DNA of 64,000 nt from Xanthomonas rydalmerensis. Its GTDB lineage: Bacteria; Pseudomonadota; Gammaproteobacteria; Xanthomonadales; Xanthomonadaceae. Shown piece by piece: positions 56,835 through 64,000 of the stretch. Each line of letters starts with the position of its first letter. Position 1 is the stretch's first letter. The notes beneath the pieces were generated by a model, which saw only the letters and a program-made list of their open reading frames with translations, was not told the origin of the DNA and made no database searches. Both the position numbers and the translations under genes were made by a program. The stretch lies in the NCBI RefSeq assembly GCF_033170385.1, contig NZ_CP126170.1:3372001-3436000 (forward strand). Direction: 5' to 3'.

Positions 56835-57968
56835 CTAGGCCACCAATCCCTCCAACCTGGACAGCCCCGCACTGCCGGGAAACACCTGGGTGTCCAGCGC
56901 GCGCTCGGACACGCCCAGATGCGCGCCGAGCACATGCCGGAACAGGCTGCGCAGGTCGCTGGTGGCGCGCAGGTCGCGGCCCTCGTTCAAGGCACGCGGC
57001 GACAGGCCGGGCCAGTCCCCGGCAATGCGCCCACCGCGCACCGCGCCGCCGGCCAGGAAGGCCACGCCGCCGGTGCCATGGTCGGTGCCGCCGGTGCCGT
57101 TCACCGCCGCGGTACGGCCGAATTCGGTCACCACCGCGACCACGCTGCGCGACCAGCAGGCCTGCGCACCATCGTGGAACGCGCGCAGCCCCGCATCCAG
57201 TTCGCCCAGCTTGCGCTGCAGCACCGCGGCCTGGTTGCCGTGGGTATCCCAGCCGGCATCCTCGACGAACCCGATCCGCGGCCCGTCGGGCTTGGCCATG
57301 AAGCTGGCCGCCGCGCTCATCGCCTGCGGCAGTTGCCCGCCCTTGACGCTGTCCACCTGCATGCCCTGCTCGCGCAACGCGCGCGCAAAGCCGCCGGCCA
57401 GTTGCGGATCGGCGGCGTACAGCGGCTGCAGGCGCTGCAGCAGGATCGGGTTGACCGCGCTCGGCAGAGGCGGCGACCAGCTGTTCACCGCGCCCGGGCC
57501 GCGCATGATCAGCGGCGTCACCGCGCTCACCGACACCGCCTCGGCGCCATGCAGGGCCAGCGCGCAGCGGTTGAGCCAGCCGCTGGAGGCGCCGCTGGGC
57601 CGCGCGGTGCCGTTCTCCAGGCAATCCTGCGCCTCGAAGTGCGAGCGCTGGCGGTACGGCGGCGCCACCGCCACCACCGGCAACCATTGCTTGCGCGCAT
57701 ACAGTTCGTGCGCGAACGCCAGCGCCGGATGCAACGCGAAGCCGCCATCCAGGGCCAGGGTCTGCGGCGGCGCCAGCGCGCCGCGCAGGCGCGCGTAGTC
57801 GGGGTCGGCGGTCGGCACCAGCGCGTGCAGTCCATCCAGCGCACCGCGCAGCAGCACCACCAGCAGGCGTGTGTCGGCACCCGGCGCAGCCAGGCCGCTG
57901 CCGGACCACAGGCTCAACACGGTGGCCGCACCGCTGGCGGCGAGGAAACGGCGGCGAGTCAGTTGCAT
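56835..57968 (-). CDS. DUF1501 protein with Tat signal
   Basis: A 377-aa exported protein of the DUF1501 family (alkaline-phosphatase-like fold). The twin-arginine signal is TRRRFLAASGAATVLSL at residues 4-20. LLVVLLRGALDGLHALVP near 40, AGWDTHGNQ near 235, VVTEFGRT near 275 and GTDHGTGGVAFLAGGAV near 290 are family marks. Its function is unknown. It is directly downstream of the DUF1800 gene; the two families are nearly always paired. GGAG lies eight bases before ATG 57968. Confidence 0.9.
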   Translation of the reverse strand: MQLTRRRFLAASGAATVLSLWSGSGLAAPGADTRLLVVLLRGALDGLHALVPTADPDYARLRGALAPPQTLALDGGFALHPALAFAHELYARKQWLPVVAVAPPYRQRSHFEAQDCLENGTARPSGASSGWLNRCALALHGAEAVSVSAVTPLIMRGPGAVNSWSPPLPSAVNPILLQRLQPLYAADPQLAGGFARALREQGMQVDSVKGGQLPQAMSAAASFMAKPDGPRIGFVEDAGWDTHGNQAAVLQRKLGELDAGLRAFHDGAQACWSRSVVAVVTEFGRTAAVNGTGGTDHGTGGVAFLAGGAVRGGRIAGDWPGLSPRALNEGRDLRATSDLRSLFRHVLGAHLGVSERALDTQVFPGSAGLSRLEGLVA

Positions 57969-58005
57969 CGGAGATTCTCCCATTGCGGATCGGACCGCGC
58001 GCCGC

Positions 58006-59433
58006 TCAGACGCGCCATTGGAAGGCCGGACTGGCCAACAGCACCGCAACGCCTTCGCGCGGCGACTCGGCGCGGCGCACCGCGGTCAGCGTGTCCGCAT
58101 CCGGCCCGTCGCCGAACGCGGACGCGGCCAGCGCCAGCGGATCGCCCGGTGCCAGCCCGGCCAGCGCCTCGGCGGCCTGCACGCGCTTCCACAGCGCGTC
58201 GGCGCCGTTCCATTCCGCCGCCACGTCGGCGTAGCCGGCCGGCGAGCGCGGAGTGAACGGCGGCTGCCCCATCCGCGCCAGCAGGGTCAGCACCGTCTTC
58301 TGCGACTGCGGCGCCGCCGGCCAGTCGCCGCCGGCGCGCAGCGCCGACACCACGAAATCCTGCGGCGGCTTGAACTTGCGCGCCTGCACGTCCCACGCCT
58401 CCGGGCTGTCGATCAGGGCGCCATAGACGTGGCGCAGGTCGCCGTCGCTGCGCAACCAGGCGTCGGTCATGCGCTGCACCAGCGCCGGCGGCGGATCGTC
58501 GCGGACGAAATGCCGGGCCAGCTTGCGCGAGACGTGCTGCGCGGTGGCCGGGTGCCGCGCCAGCGCCGCCAGGATCGCCTCGCCCTGCGCCATGCCGTCC
58601 TCGGCATAGCGCCGGCCAAGCACCAGCCGGCCGCCGGCGGCATGCGCCGGCGCGCGGAACACGAACGCCCGCTCGGGCGCGCCCTGCTCGAAATCGCGCG
58701 GCGCCGGCACGCCCCAGCCGGTGATCGCGCGCGCCAGTTCGGTGACGTCGGCCTGGGTGTAGCCGCCGTCCACGCCCAGCGTGTGCAGTTCCAGGATTTC
58801 GCGCGCCAGATTCTCGTTGAGCCCCAGGCGACGCGCAGGGCGCTCGGGATCCATGCGCATGGCCCGGCGCTGCGCGCGTTGCGCCAGCAGCGAGTCGGGG
58901 CCGACCGAGTTGGCGTTGTCCAGGTAGCGCAGCATCGCCGGGTGCCGCTCCACCGCCAGCAGCAGATCGGCGAAGCGGCCCATGCAGTGCGGGCGGATCG
59001 CCTCGCGCTCCATCGGCGCCGCGTACAGCGCGGCCGCGCGCTTGTCGACCGAGACCGCGAAATGATTGGACCAGAACTGCACCAGGCGCTCGGCGAACCC
59101 GGCCGGGCTGGCGACCGCGACTCGGTAGCGCGCCGCCAGCTCCTGCGCCTGTGCCTGCCGGTACAGCCCGCGCACGGCCTGCTGCGCCTGCTGGGCGGCC
59201 TGCTGCGGATCGCCGGCTGCCTGCCGCCGCGCCTGGCGGCGTTCGCGCTGGTAATCGGCCTCGCGACGCATGTAGGCCAGGCTGTCGGGCAGGCCCTGCA
59301 GCTCCGGCGCCAGCGGCGGCGACTGCAGTTGCGCGGCCAGCCAGGCGCGCGGCTCGCCCATGGCGGCCAGGTCGCCGGGACGGGCGCCCAGGCCGAAGCG
59401 GTTGGCGGCGCTCAAGCTCTCGCGGCGGATCAT
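58006..59433 (-). CDS. DUF1800 protein
   Basis: A 475-aa protein of the DUF1800 family, partner of the adjacent DUF1501. Family marks: ANRFGLGARPGDL near residue 10, LVQFWSNHFAVSVDK near 105, LNENLAREILELHTLGVDGGYTQADVTELARAITGW near 205-240, and SRKLARHFVRDDPP near 305. No signal peptide is evident; the DUF1501 Tat signal may carry both out, which is inference. Function unknown. ATG 59433 is where family similarity starts. Confidence 0.9.
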   Translation of the reverse strand: MIRRESLSAANRFGLGARPGDLAAMGEPRAWLAAQLQSPPLAPELQGLPDSLAYMRREADYQRERRQARRQAAGDPQQAAQQAQQAVRGLYRQAQAQELAARYRVAVASPAGFAERLVQFWSNHFAVSVDKRAAALYAAPMEREAIRPHCMGRFADLLLAVERHPAMLRYLDNANSVGPDSLLAQRAQRRAMRMDPERPARRLGLNENLAREILELHTLGVDGGYTQADVTELARAITGWGVPAPRDFEQGAPERAFVFRAPAHAAGGRLVLGRRYAEDGMAQGEAILAALARHPATAQHVSRKLARHFVRDDPPPALVQRMTDAWLRSDGDLRHVYGALIDSPEAWDVQARKFKPPQDFVVSALRAGGDWPAAPQSQKTVLTLLARMGQPPFTPRSPAGYADVAAEWNGADALWKRVQAAEALAGLAPGDPLALAASAFGDGPDADTLTAVRRAESPREGVAVLLASPAFQWRV

Positions 59434-59553
59434 GCGGCGCTCCGATGGTGGCGACAGCCTTGCAAACGCGCCGGTCGGGCCGCGGTTGACCGGCAAATGC
59501 CGGCGTCGCGCTTGGCCGTCATGCGGTCCCCCGCCGGAGCAGCGCGCGGGCAC

Positions 59554-59583
59554 AAAAAAGGCCCGGCGCAGCGGCCGGGCCTT
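59554..59583 (-). terminator. Rho-independent terminator of the DUF4870 gene
   Basis: On the minus strand, stem AAGGCCCGG / CCGGGCCTT with an eight-base loop and a run of T, 22 bases beyond the stop at 59606. Confidence 0.9.
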
Positions 59584-59605
59584 CGGGGATGCGTCGCAGG
59601 TGCGC

Positions 59606-59983
59606 TTACTTGATCAGACGCAGCGCGAACGGGTAGCGGTAGGCGACGCCTTCGTTGGCCTTGATGCCGGCCAGGATGCAGAACACCAGGTTCACCACCC
59701 ATACCAGCGGCGCCAGCAAGCCGCCGATGATGATCACGGTGAGCACCGCGCAGATCAGGTAGGCAATGGCGATGGTGATCTGGAAATTCAGCGCTTCCTT
59801 GGCCTGGTCGTTGAGGAAGGACTTGGCCGGGTTGTCCTTGTTCACCAGCCAGATGATCAGCGGCACGATGAAACCCAGCAAGAGCCCCGACAGATGGGTG
59901 ATCAGCGCGACCGTGCGGTCTTCCTGCGGCCCTGCCGAGGCCGGCGGCGGCGGCGGGGCGGTGACGTTGTCGAATTCGCTCAT
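59606..59983 (-). CDS. DUF4870-family membrane protein
   Basis: A 125-aa protein with a proline-rich cytosolic N-terminus (TAPPPPPAS) and three hydrophobic helices. THLSGLLLGFIVPLIIWLVNKDN and DQAKEALNFQITIAIAYLI are the DUF4870 (Tic20-like) marks. Function unknown. Single gene with its own terminator; a second small membrane protein of related layout lies 175 bases upstream on the same strand. Confidence 0.88.
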   Translation of the reverse strand: MSEFDNVTAPPPPPASAGPQEDRTVALITHLSGLLLGFIVPLIIWLVNKDNPAKSFLNDQAKEALNFQITIAIAYLICAVLTVIIIGGLLAPLVWVVNLVFCILAGIKANEGVAYRYPFALRLIK

Positions 59984-60157
59984 CGGTATTCCGTTCCTTT
60001 GGTGGTGAGGGGACAAGACGTTTGGCGCGTCACTCTCGGCGGCCGGCGCAGCGCTGTCAAGCGAGGCCGGCAAGACGGGAAGACGCCTCGACGGGCTCAA
60101 GGATCGCCCCCAGGCAACCGCGGCGCTAATCCGTCGCCCATACGGCAGCGGATCGCG

Positions 60158-60556
60158 CTAGCGGCGACCGAGCATGGCCTTGGCCGCAGCGTGCAGGCTG
60201 ACGCCCATCGCCACAAGCAGCATCAGGATCAGCAGCCACCCGAACACGAGCACGGCACCGAAGATCAGCACAGCCGGCGCCAGCAAGACCGCACTCAGCA
60301 GCGACAGGCCGAAGCCCATCCGCATGGCCTGGCGCGCGTGTTCGGCGGCAAACGGCTGCCTGCCCCGCATCGCCCACCATTGCACGCCCGGCAACAGCCA
60401 CAGCAACAGCAGCCACCACAGCGCGTAGCCCAGGTGCACATTGCAGGCGGCGAACAAGCCGATCCACATCGACAGATGCGCAAATGCCGCCAGCACGCGC
60501 TCCCACGCGGGCGCGGGGCCGTCGGTGCTCGTGTTCTCGGTGTCGGTTACCTGCAT
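60158..60556 (-). CDS. Small DUF4870-like membrane protein
   Basis: A 132-aa protein with three or four hydrophobic helices. AFAHLSMWIGLFAACNVHLGYALWWLLL and EHARQAMRMGFGLSLLSAVLLA resemble the DUF4870 layout of helix, polar loop with a conserved amphipathic segment, then paired helices. Weak family match; function unknown. It is 37 bases downstream of pmbA and may share its transcript. Confidence 0.75.
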   Translation of the reverse strand: MQVTDTENTSTDGPAPAWERVLAAFAHLSMWIGLFAACNVHLGYALWWLLLLWLLPGVQWWAMRGRQPFAAEHARQAMRMGFGLSLLSAVLLAPAVLIFGAVLVFGWLLILMLLVAMGVSLHAAAKAMLGRR

Positions 60557-60593
60557 GCCTGTGCGTCCTTGCGCGCTGCCTGCGTTGCGGCAC

Positions 60594-61958
60594 TCAGTCG
60601 TTGCCCGCCACCGTCATCCGGCCGATCAGCACCGCGCCGATGTGCACGTGCGAGCGCACATCGATGTCGGCGCCCACCGCCTCGATGTCCTGGAACATCT
60701 GCCGCAGGTTGCCGGCGATGGTGATCTCGTCCACCGGATAGGCGATTTCGCCGTTCTCGATCCAGAACCCGCCGGCGCCGCGCGAGTAGTCGCCGGTGAC
60801 CGGATTGACGCCGTTGCCCATCAGGTCGGTGACCAGCAGGCCGCGCGGCATGCCCTTGAGGATGGCCTGCAGATCCTCTGCGTTGGCCGCCACCTGCAGG
60901 TTATGCACCCCGCCGGCATTGGCGGTGGTCTGCAGGCCAAGCTTGCGCGCCGAGTAGCTGCCCAGCACGTAACGCTGCAAAACGCCGTCGCGCACCAGCG
61001 GCGCGTCGCGGGTGGCCACGCCCTCGCCGTCGAAGGCGGCCGAGCGCAGGCCGCGGCGCAGATGCGGCAATTCGTCGATCGCGAACCAGTCGGGGAACAG
61101 GCGGGTGCCGGCGCTGTCGAGCAGGAAGCTGGTGCGGCGATACAACGCGCCGCCGGACACCGCGCCGAGCAGATGCCCGACCAACGAGCGCGCCACCTCC
61201 GGCGCGAACAGCACCGGCACCTCGCCGGTCGGCAGCGAACGCGGCTGCAGCCGCGCCACGGTGCGCTCGGCGGCGCGGCGGCCGATCGCCGACGCACGCT
61301 CCAGGTCCTCGCGCGCCAGCGCGCTGCTGTACCAGCCGTCGCGCTGCATGCCGTCGCCCTGCCCGGCGATCAGCGTGCAGGCGATCGAATGGTGGGTGCT
61401 GCGCTCGCAGCCGACGAAGCCGTGCGAATTGGCGTAGACCGACAGGCTCTCGCTGCTGCCGGCCGAGGCGCCGTCGGAATTGCTGATCCGCGCATCGGCG
61501 TCGCGACCGGCGGCTTCGCAGGCCAGCGCCAGGTCGATCGCCTCCTCGGCCTGCAGCGGCCACGGATGCCAACGGTCGTAATCGGGCTGCTCGCGGGCCA
61601 TCAGCGCCGCCTCGGCCAGGCCGGCGGCCACATCGTCCTCGGTGTAGCGGGCGATCGCGCAGGCCTGGGCCACGGTGGCCTCCAGGCTGGACTCGTGCAG
61701 GTCGGCGGTGCTGGCGCTGCCCTTGCGCTGGCCGAAGTAGACGGTGACGCCGATGCCGCGGTCGCGGGTGGACTCCACGGTCTCCACCGCGCCCAGGCGC
61801 ACGTTGACGTCCAGGCCGCGGTCTTCGCTGCAGCTGACCTCGGCCTGGCTGGCGCCGAGCGCGCGGGCGCGCGCCAGCAGCCGCTCGGCGATGTCGGACA
61901 GGCGCTCCAGGCGCTGCTGGCTGTCGTCGCGGTGCAAATCGGGGGTGATCGCGTTCAA
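60594..61958 (-). CDS. pmbA: Metalloprotease PmbA/TldE
   Basis: Subunit of the TldD/TldE protease, which degrades unfolded short peptides and matures some RiPP peptides such as microcin B17. The 454-aa protein has DVNVRLGAVETVESTRDRGIGVTVYFGQRKGSAST near residues 50-85, LFAPEVARSLVGHLLGAVSGGALYR near 255 and a C-terminal GNLRQMFQDIEAVG. The zinc motif is in TldD, not here, as known for the family. TTG 61958 is the start: AAGGA lies just upstream. The tldD partner is at the window end. Confidence 0.93.
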   Translation of the reverse strand: MNAITPDLHRDDSQQRLERLSDIAERLLARARALGASQAEVSCSEDRGLDVNVRLGAVETVESTRDRGIGVTVYFGQRKGSASTADLHESSLEATVAQACAIARYTEDDVAAGLAEAALMAREQPDYDRWHPWPLQAEEAIDLALACEAAGRDADARISNSDGASAGSSESLSVYANSHGFVGCERSTHHSIACTLIAGQGDGMQRDGWYSSALAREDLERASAIGRRAAERTVARLQPRSLPTGEVPVLFAPEVARSLVGHLLGAVSGGALYRRTSFLLDSAGTRLFPDWFAIDELPHLRRGLRSAAFDGEGVATRDAPLVRDGVLQRYVLGSYSARKLGLQTTANAGGVHNLQVAANAEDLQAILKGMPRGLLVTDLMGNGVNPVTGDYSRGAGGFWIENGEIAYPVDEITIAGNLRQMFQDIEAVGADIDVRSHVHIGAVLIGRMTVAGND

Positions 61959-62053
61959 TGCTTTATCCTTATTGTGCGAATCCCTTCGCCCCTGTCCGGC
62001 CGTCCTGGCCGGATGTGTTGATTTGATTTCCAGCCCGATCGAGTAGTACGAGC

Positions 62054-62650
62054 ATGCGCGGACGCGACGAAGACACCGGTGAATTCCGCGGCGAAAGCCG
62101 CAGCCAGCAACGCCGCGAGGCGCTGGAAGTGCTGAGCCTGGGCGAGAAGCTGGTGGCGCTGACCCCGGCGCAGCTGGCCAAGCTGCCGGTGCCCGAGTCG
62201 CTGATCCCGCACATCGAGGAAGCCAAGCGCATCACCGCGCACATCGCGCACAAGCGGCAACTGGCGTTCCTGGCCAAGCAGATGCGGCGCGAGGACGAGG
62301 CGGTGCTGGAGGCGATCCGCGAGGCCATGGACGTCAACAGCGACAGCGCGCGCCGCGAAGTGGCGGCCATGCACCGGGTCGAGGACTGGCGCGAGCGGCT
62401 GCTTGCCGACGGCGACAGCGCGCTGACCGAACTGCTGAACGACCACCCCGACGCCGACCGCCAGCGCCTGCGCCAACTGATCCGCAACGCGAAGGAAGAA
62501 CGGCTCAAGAACAAGCCGCCGCATGCCTATCGCGAGTTGTTCCGGGAACTGCGCGAGCTGATCCTGGGTGCCGCGTCGGCAATGGGAAATGGAGAATCGG
62601 GAGTCGAACAAGCCGATGACGACGAGGCGCTCGACGACACGCGCGACTGA
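62054..62650 (+). CDS. darP: Ribosome-associated protein DarP/YjgA
   Basis: Helps late assembly of the 50S subunit. The 198-aa helical, charged protein has [34 protein letters not shown] near residues 15-50, [22 protein letters not shown] near 60-85, and [20 protein letters not shown] near 135. It is divergent from pmbA, as in E. coli. The last 25 or so residues ([23 protein letters not shown]) are acidic and partly encoded by a G-rich repeat. Confidence 0.92.
   Translation: MRGRDEDTGEFRGESRSQQRREALEVLSLGEKLVALTPAQLAKLPVPESLIPHIEEAKRITAHIAHKRQLAFLAKQMRREDEAVLEAIREAMDVNSDSARREVAAMHRVEDWRERLLADGDSALTELLNDHPDADRQRLRQLIRNAKEERLKNKPPHAYRELFRELRELILGAASAMGNGESGVEQADDDEALDDTRD
62582..62612 (+). repeat. 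G-rich 3'-end repeat inside the darP C-terminus
   Basis: GGGAAATGGAGAATCGGGAG then TCG on the sense strand: a diverged member of the family at asd, the 55-aa membrane protein and tldD. Here it is translated ([10 protein letters not shown]). Confidence 0.55.
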
Positions 62651-62773
62651 GGCGCGGAAACGTCGGCTGCCGCGCACGGCCGCCGACACATTCCCGGCCC
62701 CGTAGCGGGTGCGGCGCGCGATGAACCCATCCGCCAGACCGGCAACGCCACAGCGCACCGCGGCGCCCGCTTT

Positions 62774-62810
62774 ACCGAATCCCGATTCCCGAATCCCCAC
62801 TCCCGGCTCC
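62774..62810 (-). repeat. G-rich 3'-end repeat at the tldD stop
   Basis: In the tldD sense direction the TAG stop is followed by GAGCCGGGAGTGGGGATTCG and GGAATCGGGATTCGG. Four runs of three or four G lie three to five bases apart, a canonical quadruplex pattern. The rest of 62651-62773 shows no gene. Confidence 0.75.
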
Positions 62811-64000
62811 TAGGCCGTCCCGCCCACGGTCAGTCCGTCGATCAGCAGCGACGGCTGGCCCACGCCCACCGGCACGCTCTGCCCATCCTTGCCGCAGACG
62901 CCGACGCCTTCATCCAGCGCCAGGTCGTGGCCGATCATGCGCACCTTCTGCATGGTCTCCGGGCCGTTACCGATCAGGGTGGCGCCCTTCACCGGCGCGG
63001 TGACCTTGCCATCCTCGATCAGGTAGGCCTCGGTGGCCGAGAACACGTACTTGCCGCTGGTGATGTCGACCTGACCGCCGCCGAAGTTGACCGCGTACAG
63101 GCCCTTCTTCACCGAGCGGATCATCTCCTGCGGGTCGTGCTGGCCGGCGCGCATGTAGGTGTTGGTCATGCGCGGCATCGGCAGATGCGCGAACGATTCG
63201 CGGCGGCCGTTGCCGGTCGGCGCCACGCCCATCAGCCGCGCGTTGAGCGTGTCCTGCATGTAGCCGACCAGCACACCGTCCTCGATCAGGGTGGTGCAAT
63301 TGGTCGCGGTCCCCTCGTCGTCAACGTTGAGCGAACCGCGGCGGCCGTCCAGGGTGCCGTCGTCGACGATGGTGACGCCGGGCGAGGCCACGCGCTGGCC
63401 GATGCGGCCGGCGTAGACGCTGGTGCCCTTGCGGTTGAAGTCGCCCTCCAGGCCATGGCCGACCGCCTCGTGCAGCAGCACGCCGGGCCAGCCCGGGCCG
63501 AGCACCACCTGCATCACCCCGGCCGGTGCCGGCACCGCCTCCAGGTTCACCAGCGCCTGGCGCAGCGCCTCGCGGGCGAAGGCTTCCGGGCGGCCGTCGG
63601 CGAACAGCGTGTCGTAGTCGTAGCGACCACCACCGCCGGCATAGCCGGACTCGCGGCGGCCCTGCTGTTCGACGATCACCTGCACGTTCAAGCGCACCAG
63701 CGGGCGCACGTCGGCGGCGAGCACGCCGTCGCTGCGCGCCACCAGCACGGTGTCCACCGCGCCGGACAGGCTCACCATCACCTGCTGCACGCGCGGATCG
63801 GCGGCGCGCAGGTACTGGTCCAGCCGCCGCAACAGCTCCACCTTGTGCGCGTTGTCCATCGCGTCCACCGGATCCAGCGCCGGGTACAGCGCACGGCCGC
63901 CGCCGCGCTGCAGCGCCTGCGCCGGCTGCGCGCCGCCGTCGCGGGAGATGGCCCGCGCCGACTGCGCGGCGGCCAGCAGCGCATCGCGGTGGATGTCGTC
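62810..64000 (-). CDS. tldD: Metalloprotease TldD (N-terminus beyond the window)
   Basis: Catalytic, zinc-binding partner of PmbA/TldE. 396 codons are visible to the window end; the family is about 480 aa, so roughly 85 N-terminal residues lie outside. The zinc site is in [19 protein letters not shown] (HExxxGH), followed by [23 protein letters not shown] and the C-terminal [28 protein letters not shown]. The frame is open to the edge. The stop abuts a G-rich repeat. Confidence 0.95.
   Translation of the reverse strand, partial: DDIHRDALLAAAQSARAISRDGGAQPAQALQRGGGRALYPALDPVDAMDNAHKVELLRRLDQYLRAADPRVQQVMVSLSGAVDTVLVARSDGVLAADVRPLVRLNVQVIVEQQGRRESGYAGGGGRYDYDTLFADGRPEAFAREALRQALVNLEAVPAPAGVMQVVLGPGWPGVLLHEAVGHGLEGDFNRKGTSVYAGRIGQRVASPGVTIVDDGTLDGRRGSLNVDDEGTATNCTTLIEDGVLVGYMQDTLNARLMGVAPTGNGRRESFAHLPMPRMTNTYMRAGQHDPQEMIRSVKKGLYAVNFGGGQVDITSGKYVFSATEAYLIEDGKVTAPVKGATLIGNGPETMQKVRMIGHDLALDEGVGVCGKDGQSVPVGVGQPSLLIDGLTVGGTA

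Overview
This is a GC-rich chromosomal segment (roughly 68-70 % by eye) with dense bacterial genes. Gene content and order (asd, aroC and prmB in one operon; NBP35-type Mrp next to dcd; many TonB-dependent receptors; M13 and S9 exo-peptidases; GTAG-ended palindromic repeats) fit the Xanthomonadaceae, most likely Xanthomonas or a close relative. I see no tRNA, rRNA, CRISPR array, insertion sequence, prophage or integrase, so it reads as core chromosome with interspersed repeats. About 53 protein genes are supported, one of them (tldD) cut by the window end.

Layout. 0.4-4.6 kb: minus-strand operon prmB-aroC-hydroxyacid dehydrogenase-asd. 4.6-6.1 kb: SCO1-like copper chaperone and psd. 6.2-8.1 kb: repeats and a LysM transglycosylase. 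8.5-15.9 kb: HerA-like ATPase, nudK, a TPR membrane protein, a rhomboid-TPR fusion, greB, rimO. 16.0-19.6 kb: dienelactone hydrolase, HIT protein, small membrane protein, RDD protein, dcd, mrp. 20-37 kb: two large TonB-dependent receptors, a cupin, a TPR-sulfotransferase divergent from the second receptor, a secreted S9 peptidase, a PYROXD2-like flavoprotein and two tandem M13 metallopeptidases; this looks like a peptide capture and breakdown region. 37.5-39.1 kb: a classical rhomboid protease beside a 140-bp tandem array. 39.1-49.3 kb: alkyltransferase-like protein, DMT exporter, glutathione reductase, DUF418 protein, SlyD, two NlpC/P60 hydrolases, nucleotidyltransferase, thioesterase, methyltransferase, dicarboxylate symporter. 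49.4-54.9 kb: alkaline phosphatase plus WG-repeat protein, repeats, tilS, xseB-ispA. 55.6-64 kb: M35 metalloendopeptidase, DUF1501/DUF1800 pair, two small membrane proteins, pmbA, darP, tldD.

The most notable points are: (i) the second M13 peptidase has lost a zinc-ligand histidine (HELIG instead of HExxH) and part of the substrate motif, so it is probably a pseudo-enzyme beside an intact paralogue; (ii) a G-rich repeat sits at the 3' end of four genes (asd, the 55-aa membrane protein, darP, tldD), always with its G-rich strand in the sense strand, and in two cases with at least four G-runs that could form an RNA quadruplex; (iii) a 140-bp tandem array with related inverted copies on the other side of a rhomboid gene; (iv) several families of palindromic intergenic repeats. 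I found no clearly new multi-gene defence or biosynthetic system. The receptor/sulfotransferase/peptidase neighbourhood is the best candidate for a functional unit worth testing.
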